Of a stretch of DNA of 8,406 bases, positions 1 to 5,068 are shown in pieces. The notes beneath the pieces were generated by a model that did not search any database, was not told the DNA's origin, and worked only from the letters and a program-made list of their open reading frames with translations. A program made the translations under genes and the position numbers. The DNA is taken from positions 1 through 8,406 of the forward strand of contig CAMTZV010000037.1 in assembly GCA_947086625.1 (NCBI GenBank), in the 5' to 3' direction. This stretch comes from an uncultured bacterium (GTDB lineage: Bacteria; Bacillota; Clostridia; Lachnospirales; Lachnospiraceae). Each line of letters begins with the position of its first letter. Positions within the stretch are counted from its first letter, which is position 1.

Positions 1-390
1 GTCAAACTCCACAAGCTTTGCGATCGTGTTCGGCTTGCTCGTGATGCCCACGTAGATATCGCCGTCCCGCAGAAGCTTCTTATAGCTTAAAATCCACATG
101 CGCTCAATTTCCATGAACGAAGTCGGGTTGATGATCTCCACTAAGATATTTCCGCTCGCGCGGGCAGTATCCTTTGGCGCGCGCACGATCAGGCGGTTGA
201 GATACGGCGCGTCGGCCGTCTTTACCGCGACCTCTCCCGTGCGGCCCACGCTCTCATACACATTGGCCGTCCCTTCCATATAATATTCCTTCTCCGCGTA
301 GCCGTACGCCTCCAGATCCAGATAGCGGGCCGCGGACGAAAACGGATAGCTCTCAGGCGTCACCAGTATTTCCCGTATTGCTGTAATCAA
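1..390 (-). CDS. Alpha/beta-hydrolase-domain protein (Abhydrolase_10-like), N-terminal part
   Basis: The frame stays open from a TTG at 390-388 to the window edge, giving 130 residues and no C-terminus. TTG is the only plausible start: an in-frame TAG lies just upstream, and AGGAGGAGGG (407-398) ends 7 nt before it. The segment SYPFSSAARYLDLEAYGY, followed by EKEYYMEGTANVYE, resembles the N-terminal motif of the poorly characterised alpha/beta-hydrolase-domain family (Abhydrolase_10), where a GYxEEEYFxSGTANxY pattern recurs. The following LIVRAP and GNILVEIINPTS segments fit its beta-rich start. The catalytic triad would lie beyond the edge and cannot be seen. No signal peptide is visible. 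The gene follows the PTS operon on the same strand but is separated from it by a terminator, so it is probably a separate unit. Substrate is unknown. Family assignment is from remembered motifs and is moderately firm. Confidence 0.75.
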   Translation of the reverse strand, partial: MITAIREILVTPESYPFSSAARYLDLEAYGYAEKEYYMEGTANVYESVGRTGEVAVKTADAPYLNRLIVRAPKDTARASGNILVEIINPTSFMEIERMWILSYKKLLRDGDIYVGITSKPNTIAKLVEFD

Positions 391-420
391 ATGCGATCCC
401 TCCTCCTATATTTTAAACGT

Positions 421-439
421 ATTGAAAACGATTGAAAAC
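421..439. promoter_or_regulatory. Direct repeat and possible cre operator upstream of the hydrolase gene
   Basis: ATTGAAAAC occurs twice, at 421-429 and 431-439, with a 10-bp period, so both copies face the same side of the helix. TGAAAACGATTGAA (423-436) also matches the CcpA cre pattern TGWAANCGNTNWCA at all but two positions. It lies about 30 bp upstream of the TTG start of the alpha/beta hydrolase and just past the PTS-operon terminator, a fitting place for a regulator. A weak promoter, TTTTCA (438-433), 17-bp spacer, TAAAAT (415-410), overlaps it, but its start point would fall in the ribosome binding site. Function is inferred only. Confidence 0.35.
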
Positions 440-452
440 ATCTGCCTGTGTA

Positions 453-487
453 AAAGGAAAGGTCCGAAATGCCCGGACCCTTCCTTT
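453..487 (-). terminator. Rho-independent terminator of the PTS operon
   Basis: A 14-bp stem pairs 453-466 with 474-487 around a 7-nt loop. On the minus-strand RNA it reads AAAGGAAGGGTCCG, loop, CGGACCTTTCCTTT, with one G-U pair, and runs into TTTTACAC. It lies 25 bp past the EIIBC stop codon, so it ends that transcript and insulates the alpha/beta-hydrolase gene beyond it. Confidence 0.85.
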
Positions 488-511
488 CAGATTTTCAAAA
501 GCCCGGCCGGT

Positions 512-1927
512 TTAAGCCTTCGCTTTTTTGCCTTTGAAGTTTTTCAGGCCCGCGCCGTCGCCGAAGCCGATGATAATTCCGACAACCATGGACGTCAAAA
601 ACGCAACCCCACACGCGATGCACGCCTTGACGAAGTTCTCACCCGGGCCGCCCGCATACTGCAAAACGGTCAGGAAGTTGGAGGCGCCCATCGTGTAAAC
701 CGCGACGCCCATAATACCGCCGATCAGTCCGCCGACAAAGCCGCCGATGATCTGGCAAGCCATCGCCTGCTTGTTGCGCAGCAAAATACCAAAGAGCGTC
801 GGCTCGGAGATACCGCCTACGATGAGTGTGACGACGTTCGCGCCCGCCATCTGCTTCTCCTCGCCCTTCGTGCGCAGGAAGTAAGCGACGGTCATGCCCA
901 TGAGCGCGTAGTTCGCGATGTTGGAGCCCGCTAAAACAATCGGGTCGTAGCCGAGCGTCGTGAGATTTAAGATTGCGATCTGGACAACTGCAACATGCAT
1001 CCCCGTAGCGACCATGAACATCCAGAATGCACCGATCAGCGCGATGGCCAGAGGCCCTGCGATGTTGTAAAGGCCGCTGAAGAAGCCGGATAAGAGCATA
1101 CCGATCCAGTTTCCGATCGGCGCGAGCGCACAGAACATGAGCGGAACCATAATTACAACCGTGCAGAACGGGACGCCGATGATCTTGACCGATCTGGGCA
1201 CATGCTTGTCAAAGAACCGGAACACGTAGCTCAACGCCCAGATCATCAGAAGCGACGGAAGCACCGACTGCGAGTAATTGTTGAGCTGCATCGGGATAAA
1301 GCCGTAAATGTCAAACGGCTCCCCCGCCGTCACGATATTAACGATGTTCGGATCGATGAGCAGGCAGTTTAGCAGAAGCGCGAGCGGGACGCTCGTGTTC
1401 AGCTTCTTTGCCGCGCCCCATGCGACGAACACGGGCATAAAGTAAAATCCCGCGTTTCCGACAATGTAGAGCGTCTGCATGAGCGCCGACTCATTCGGCA
1501 TCAGGTTCAGAAGGTCGGGCCCAAGGATCGCGTAAAACATCTTGAAGAATCCGGCGCCCATCATGATCGGAAGGGTCGGAGCGATCGAGCCGGATATGTA
1601 GTCTAACAGCTTTGACGGAACCTTTTTGATGTCAAACGGCTCCTTGTCGAGGTTCTCGTCGATCGCCGCTGCTGCGCCGATGCCTGCCAGAGCGCAAAAC
1701 TCCGGATAAACCTCGGATACGTGCTGTCCGATGATGATCTGGAACTGGCCGCCCGAGAACTGCGCCCCGAGAACGCCCTTAATTCCCTTTACCTCGTTCA
1801 CATCCACCTTCGACTCGTCCTTTAAGTTGATCCGAAGTCTTGTCATACAGTGGACTGCGCCGGAAATGTTGTCCTTTCCGCCGACTTTTTCAAGAATCTG
1901 GTTACAAAAATCAGTATACTTTGCCAT
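512..1927 (-). CDS. PTS sugar transporter, EIIBC of the glucose/beta-glucoside family
   Basis: This 471-residue membrane permease should import a sugar or glycoside and phosphorylate it during transport. Residues 1-80 form an EIIB domain whose phosphorylated cysteine is Cys27, in VHCMTRLR. From about residue 105 an EIIC domain follows with many hydrophobic segments and the conserved GGISEPTLFG loop (371-380), the GI-x-EP substrate-site signature of the family. The protein ends at GLKNFKGKKAKA without the fused EIIA domain found in BglF/BglP proteins of about 600 or more residues. The missing EIIA is encoded separately at 4258-4716, which makes a complete permease. ATG at 1927 is preceded by GAGGAGGAAAAGCT, a strong ribosome binding site. 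It is the last gene of the operon and is followed by a terminator. The substrate cannot be read from sequence; a beta-glucoside-like or plant-glycan disaccharide is a guess. General PTS proteins EI and HPr must be encoded elsewhere. Confidence 0.95.
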   Translation of the reverse strand: MAKYTDFCNQILEKVGGKDNISGAVHCMTRLRINLKDESKVDVNEVKGIKGVLGAQFSGGQFQIIIGQHVSEVYPEFCALAGIGAAAAIDENLDKEPFDIKKVPSKLLDYISGSIAPTLPIMMGAGFFKMFYAILGPDLLNLMPNESALMQTLYIVGNAGFYFMPVFVAWGAAKKLNTSVPLALLLNCLLIDPNIVNIVTAGEPFDIYGFIPMQLNNYSQSVLPSLLMIWALSYVFRFFDKHVPRSVKIIGVPFCTVVIMVPLMFCALAPIGNWIGMLLSGFFSGLYNIAGPLAIALIGAFWMFMVATGMHVAVVQIAILNLTTLGYDPIVLAGSNIANYALMGMTVAYFLRTKGEEKQMAGANVVTLIVGGISEPTLFGILLRNKQAMACQIIGGFVGGLIGGIMGVAVYTMGASNFLTVLQYAGGPGENFVKACIACGVAFLTSMVVGIIIGFGDGAGLKNFKGKKAKA

Positions 1928-1945
1928 AGCTTTTCCTCCTCAATT

Positions 1946-2014
1946 TTATTGTAGCGCCCGTTCGCCTTCGCTCTCGGGCATGTCGTCGGAAGGCATGCAA
2001 AAAATACTTCGCAT
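1946..2014 (-). CDS. Possible 22-codon ORF between the antiterminator and EIIBC genes
   Basis: ATG at 2014 has a perfect AGGAGG (2028-2023) 8 nt upstream. It opens a 22-residue frame beginning MRSIFCMPSDD, ending ERALQ, and stopping at TAA, a few bases before the EIIBC ribosome binding site. The short acidic peptide has no signal or membrane segment, and I recognise no family. Position and spacing would suit a leader peptide whose translation is coupled to EIIBC. The start codon and part of the Shine-Dalgarno fall within a hairpin (1988-2024). It may equally be a fortuitous frame in a structured spacer. Conservation in relatives is the deciding evidence. Confidence 0.3.
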   Translation of the reverse strand: MRSIFCMPSDDMPESEGERALQ

Positions 2015-2024
2015 TTTGCCTTCC
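1988..2024 (-). other. Hairpin covering the small-ORF start region
   Basis: GGAAGGCA and TGCCTTCC (1988-1995 and 2017-2024) pair over 8 bp. On the minus-strand RNA, after a 3-nt bulge, TGCGAA pairs with TTTGCA in the interior. The stem takes up the last two bases of the AGGAGG at 2028-2023, and the bulge and inner stem hold the ATG at 2014. A second 5-bp stem, GCCCG/CGGGC, lies at 1956-1979. No T-tract follows the main hairpin, so it is not a terminator. It could modulate translation or stabilise the mRNA ahead of EIIBC. Confidence 0.4.
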
Positions 2025-2087
2025 TCCTATACCATCGGAACGGGTGCGCGCCATCCCGTCCCGCATCGGCCATAGCTTTTTTACGGG

Positions 2088-2915
2088 CTATAACCCGTCT
2101 CTTTCGCAGAGCCGGTTGATGTGGAGCATCAGGTACAACAGCTCCTCCTTGCCCGGCTGCGTGTGTAAAACGTCCGTGATATATTCCCTGATCTTTTCGA
2201 TCAGTCCCGTAAGCTGCGGAAGCTCGCCGCATACCTCATCGTACATCCTTTCGATCTCGGACTGCGACTCGCTGATTTTGCTCGAACGCTTCAGCAAAAA
2301 TTTGAGATGCGTCACGAAACGGGAATAGCTGAAATCGTTCCGGTCGACGATGATATTTCGGTCGCTCTCAATGATATCCGTGATATCCTCCACAAAGCGC
2401 TCCATATCGTCTTTTTCTGCCTTCTGGCCGGTCTGGTGTACCGCGTTGATGAAATGCATCGCGATATTTCCCGCCTCGCTCTGCGGGAGCCGGACCGAAA
2501 GCCGTTTTTCAATATGCCTGACGGCCCACCTTCCAAGGCGCATCTCCTTTTCGTACAGGTGGCGGATCTCGTTGAGCATCGGATTGTTCAAAACGATCCC
2601 CTTTTTCGCGTTTTCAATCGCGAAATGGATGTGGTCGCACAGCGAAAACCAGAACACCCGGCTGAACGTAACGTTCAGATACCCGCTCCCCTTCTGCACG
2701 ATCTCGTAGCTGACGTCCAGGACGTCCTCCGGCAGATCGTCCAGCAGGGCGATGTAGTGCTGATCCAGATTGTAGTAGGTCCGGTCGATGCGCGAGAGCG
2801 GTATCTCATAGGGTGCTTTCTGAAAGCCGATGCCCTTCCCGAATGCGATCAGCTCGTGATTGTTGTCGTCCACGCAGACCGCCACGTTATTGTTGATATT
2901 CCGAATGACTTTCAT
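2088..2915 (-). CDS. BglG/LicT-family PRD transcriptional antiterminator
   Basis: This 275-residue RNA-binding protein should stop premature termination in the operon when its sugar is present. Residues 1-55 (MKVIRNINNN through AFGKGIGFQK) match the CAT RNA-binding domain, and two PTS regulation domains follow. The four regulatory histidines appear to be present: His95 (CDHIHFAI) and His154 (IAMHF) in PRD1, and His203 (VTHLKF) and His265 (LMLHINRL) in PRD2. In the known family, EIIB phosphorylates PRD1 to inactivate the protein, and HPr phosphorylates PRD2 to activate it. ATG at 2915 has GAGGG 5 nt upstream and gives the family's normal N-terminus; a GTG at 2954 would add 13 atypical residues. 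It lies between the GH43 remnant and EIIBC with no promoter of its own that I can see. Its likely targets are the RAT-like leaders at 4831-4866 and 7743-7770. Confidence 0.95.
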   Translation of the reverse strand: MKVIRNINNNVAVCVDDNNHELIAFGKGIGFQKAPYEIPLSRIDRTYYNLDQHYIALLDDLPEDVLDVSYEIVQKGSGYLNVTFSRVFWFSLCDHIHFAIENAKKGIVLNNPMLNEIRHLYEKEMRLGRWAVRHIEKRLSVRLPQSEAGNIAMHFINAVHQTGQKAEKDDMERFVEDITDIIESDRNIIVDRNDFSYSRFVTHLKFLLKRSSKISESQSEIERMYDEVCGELPQLTGLIEKIREYITDVLHTQPGKEELLYLMLHINRLCERDGL

Positions 2916-2960
2916 GTTTTCCCTCTGATCGCCTGTAAGTGATCGTAAATTCACTCATTT

Positions 2961-4255
2961 TCACTCGTTTAGTGTAAATTCCCGGAAGGAGAGCGCTCCC
3001 TTTCCGTGATAGATAAAATACAGCGCCGCTTTCCCGTCCGCTGCGTCTGCCGCAGCCGAAAACGCTGTCCAATCGCCGCACGGCTCAATCGAAATCACGG
3101 CGATATCCGCGCCGTCCGGCTCGGTCCGCACCGAGAGCGTACCGGCTTCCTCTGCCTTTACCGTGACGCCGATTTTCGTCAGCGCACACAGATCAAAGTA
3201 TTTAAACCCGGCGATGGAGCCGTCCCGCAGATTCGTGATAAACGCCTCCCGGTTTTCATCCTGCGTGATGGCCGGATGCGCCGCCCGTCCGCCCGCATCG
3301 TGAGCCGCTCCGCCACGCCCTGCCTCTGGTACTGGGAGTCGTGCGTGTGGCGGTGCCCGAATATGTAGTAGCTGCCGTTTATCCGGGCGATGGAGCCGTG
3401 GTTGTTCGCGTAATAGTACAGCGGCTTTTCGCTGAGTCCGAGATTCCCGTTGGAGTGGAGCACGCCGCCGTAGGCAAAGCCGCGGTCGGGGTAATCCGAC
3501 ATGGCGTAGCAAAGTTCATGGCCCTGCACGCTCGAATAGACGGCGTAATACTTCCCGTTAAATTTTCGCATCGAGGAGGCCTCGAAAAATTCGTGCCCCT
3601 CAAAGCCTGTGCCCGCGGAGTTCGAGACGCCCGGAAGCAGCGGCGTCGGCTCGCCCTTTATCGTCAGCATATCCGGCTCAAGCCTTACGACCCGGTTTCC
3701 CTCGGTGGAAATGTTCAGGCTGTCTGCCTTATCGCCCATCTTCCTGCGGATGCGCTCCGCCACCTCCGGCGTTGTGGAAAAGCCGGAGTACAGGTAGATT
3801 TCGCCGTCGTCGTCGACGAAGATGGCGGGGTCGAACTGCTGTGCGTCGCCCTCCTTTAAGCCGAGGATCTGGCCGTCCGCATGGCGCACGTTGCCGTAAA
3901 ATGTGAACGGCCCCGCGGGGGAATCGCTCACCGCCACCGAGATGGCAATCGAGCTGTCCAGCCCGTAGAACAGATAATATTTTCCGTCGTAGCTTGCCAC
4001 ATCCGGCGCAAACATCAGGCGCTTTCCGGTGTCGTTTAACGCGTCGCCCTCCCCGGTGTAGATCACGCCGTGGCACGTCCAGTCGGCAAGATCGTCCACC
4101 GGGGCCGACCAGCACACATAAGGCTCCATGCAGTATGTCGTGCCGCCAAAACGGTCGTGGGAGCCGTACACGTACACCCGGCCGTCAAAGACGTGCGGTT
4201 CGCCGTCGGGCACGTATTCCCAGCTCGGTAAATAGGGATTAAACGCCTGCTTCAT
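2961..4255 (-). pseudogene. GH43 glycosidase with C-terminal CBM6-like tail, frameshifted and apparently internally deleted
   Basis: From ATG 4255 the first frame encodes a glycoside hydrolase family 43 beta-propeller for about 325 residues. It has the three expected acids: Asp17 (VPDGEP, base), Asp142 (QFDPAIF, pKa modulator) and Glu225 (FFEASS, acid), plus His286 (NNHGS). After RQGVAERLTMRADGR the frame loses homology and stops at 3179. The neighbouring frame resumes at PAITQDENREAFITNLRDG and gives about 104 further residues ending at 2961, a tail resembling the end of a CBM6-type domain. From memory, relatives carry roughly 30 residues (an IPQVEMTSCGLNGG-like stretch) between these two points. 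So the break at 3270-3290, inside GGGCGG repeats, looks like a deletion plus frameshift, not a single-base slip. The start lies 2 nt after the EIIA stop, implying translational coupling. Typical activities are beta-xylosidase or alpha-L-arabinofuranosidase; no signal peptide is seen. A sequencing error cannot be excluded. Confidence 0.8.
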
Positions 4256-4257
4256 TG

Positions 4258-4716
4258 CTATACCAGCCTTTCTCCGGCCGTCACGCTTCTTTCTCCAAGG
4301 TCAAACTCCTTCTCGTAGCCCGACGGAAATACGACCATCGTCACGAGGTTGTAGCCCTTCTGCGCGATGGCGTCCCGGTCAAAGCGCACGATTGGATCGC
4401 CCGCCTTCACCTTATCGCCCTGCTTGATGAGCGGCGTGAAGCCCTCGCCGTTTAGCTCCACCGTATCAAGTCCGATGTGGACGATGCATTCGATGCCGTC
4501 CTTTGTCTGGATGCCGACCGCGTGGCCCGTCGGGAACACGCTCGTCGCCGTTCCGCTTAAAGGCGCAACGACCGTTGTGCCCTCCGGCGTGACGGCAAAT
4601 CCGTCTCCCATGATCTTCTGGGAGAACACCTCGTCCGGTACGTCTGCCAGAGGGATCAGCGTGCCGTCCACAGGCGCCACGATCTTAAATTCCTCTTTCT
4701 TGAAAAAATTCAGCAT
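4258..4716 (-). CDS. PTS EIIA component, glucose type (Crr-like), free-standing
   Basis: This 152-residue cytoplasmic protein passes phosphate from HPr to EIIB. The fold signature is clear: KIVAPVDGTLIPL near the start, VVAPLSGTATSVFPTGHAVGI with His65, and IVHIGLDTVELNGEGF with the phosphorylated His80, then GDKVKAGDPIVRFD. ATG at 4716 is chosen because AGGAGGAGG lies just upstream and the product begins MLNFFKKEEF, as in the family; a longer reading from a TTG at 4785 would start inside a terminator T-tract. The protein supplies the domain missing from EIIBC at 512-1927, so the two genes encode a split permease with the GH43 remnant and antiterminator between them. The gene has its own promoter and a RAT-like attenuator leader. 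Confidence 0.95.
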   Translation of the reverse strand: MLNFFKKEEFKIVAPVDGTLIPLADVPDEVFSQKIMGDGFAVTPEGTTVVAPLSGTATSVFPTGHAVGIQTKDGIECIVHIGLDTVELNGEGFTPLIKQGDKVKAGDPIVRFDRDAIAQKGYNLVTMVVFPSGYEKEFDLGERSVTAGERLV

Positions 4717-4783
4717 ACTTTTTTCCTCCTCCTGGATGATAGCTTTTGGGCCGCTCCGCTGCCGCGAAGCGAATTTTTGTAAC

Positions 4784-4850
4784 AAAAAAACTTCTTCTCA
4801 GGCACACCAAAAAAACATAAAAGAATTTTTGGGAAAGCCTTCGAAGAAGT
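4784..4850 (-). terminator. Leader terminator upstream of the EIIA gene
   Basis: On the minus-strand RNA ACTTCTTC (4850-4843) pairs with GAAGAAGT (4797-4790). The stem extends across a tandem GA mismatch into AGGC/GCCT (4840-4837 with 4803-4800) and is followed by seven T's (4790-4784). The loop holds a second stem, CCAAAAA/TTTTTGG (4832-4826 with 4813-4807). It sits between promoter and gene, so it works as an attenuator. Its left arm lies inside the RAT-like element, so the two structures exclude each other. Confidence 0.75.
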
Positions 4851-4866
4851 CTCGAAGTTACAAACC
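4831..4866 (-). promoter_or_regulatory. RAT-like antiterminator element, copy B (EIIA leader)
   Basis: On the minus-strand RNA this 36-nt element begins GGTTTGTAACTTCGA and ends TCGAAGGCTTTCCC. It resembles the LicT/SacT-type RAT (GGATTGTTACTGC, loop, GCAGGCAAAACC). The apical stem is CTTCGA/TCGAAG, replacing the CTGC/GCAG stem of the consensus. GG/CC at the base and AGGC on the 3' side are kept, but the AAAA of the 3' internal loop is TTTC, which breaks the expected TTG/CAA pairing. Binding by the local PRD protein would block the overlapping terminator. Target assignment is inference from architecture. Confidence 0.6.
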
Positions 4867-4892
4867 AACGTCTTTCTTTTTATTAAACATTA

Positions 4893-4921
4893 AAAATACC
4901 CTAAACGGCGCGCGTTGTCGA
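4893..4921 (-). promoter_or_regulatory. Sigma-A promoter of the EIIA-GH43-antiterminator-EIIBC unit
   Basis: TCGACA (4921-4916) and TATTTT (4898-4893) are separated by 17 bp, matching five and four of six consensus bases. Transcription would start near 4886, about 20 nt before the RAT-like element, the spacing typical of attenuated PTS leaders. The promoter makes EIIA and downstream genes independent of read-through from the large hydrolase. Confidence 0.6.
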
Positions 4922-4939
4922 TGCCTTTTTTGTGAATTT

Positions 4940-5059
4940 TAACAGTTCGGGTAACAGCTCAGCCATCGTCTCGGGAATGTGCGAACCATGCTTGCATGAG
5001 TAAGCATATGACGCAGACGATGAGCAGAGCGCCTCTGCGAATGGCGCGGGCAACTGTTA
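4940..5059. repeat. 120-bp nested inverted-repeat element
   Basis: The stretch is bounded by 8-bp inverted repeats TAACAGTT (4940-4947) and AACTGTTA (5052-5059). Inside, GTAACAG (4951-4957) can pair with the same right arm (5054-5060). GCTCA plus ATCGTCT (4957-4971) pairs with AGACGATGAGC (5015-5025) around a 4-base bulge. ATGCTT (4988-4993) pairs with AAGCAT (5002-5007), and GCAGAG/CTCTGC forms a side hairpin (5024-5038). It fills the gap between the large hydrolase stop and the EIIA promoter. No T-tract follows on either strand, so it is not an ordinary terminator, and no obvious target-site duplication flanks it. It may be a MITE-like or dispersed intergenic repeat, or a structured RNA. 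Confidence 0.6.
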
Positions 5060-5068
5060 CAATGATCT

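Noticed and set aside
410..438. Promoter TTTTCA, 17 bp, TAAAAT for the alpha/beta hydrolase
   Set aside because: Transcription would begin inside the ribosome binding site, so it is unlikely to serve this gene as drawn.
422..934. 170-codon plus-strand frame
   Set aside because: It begins in the operator/terminator region and runs antisense to the EIIBC C-terminus; no family features or ribosome binding site.
1843..2232. 129-codon minus-strand frame spanning the spacer between the antiterminator and EIIBC
   Set aside because: It overlaps both neighbours out of frame, has no ribosome binding site, and is rich in arginine. The 22-codon frame in the same spacer has a better start signal.
2307..2942. 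211-codon plus-strand frame opposite the antiterminator
   Set aside because: The minus strand encodes a full PRD protein with all four regulatory histidines; the plus frame has no domain features.
2916..2954. GTG start at 2954 for the antiterminator
   Set aside because: It adds residues not found in the family N-terminus; ATG 2915 gives the standard RNA-binding domain start with GAGGG upstream.
3341..3859. 172-codon plus-strand frame
   Set aside because: Antisense to the GH43 catalytic region, where the minus strand shows clear catalytic motifs.
4717..4785. N-terminal extension of EIIA to a TTG at 4785
   Set aside because: The TTG falls in the T-tract of the leader terminator, the extra 23 residues are not EIIA-like, and ATG 4716 has a strong ribosome binding site.
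4784..4866. T-box, metabolite riboswitch or other known cis-RNA
   Set aside because: I see no T-box specifier loop or TGGNACC-type motif and no known aptamer core; the RAT-plus-terminator layout and the local PRD protein explain the leader better.
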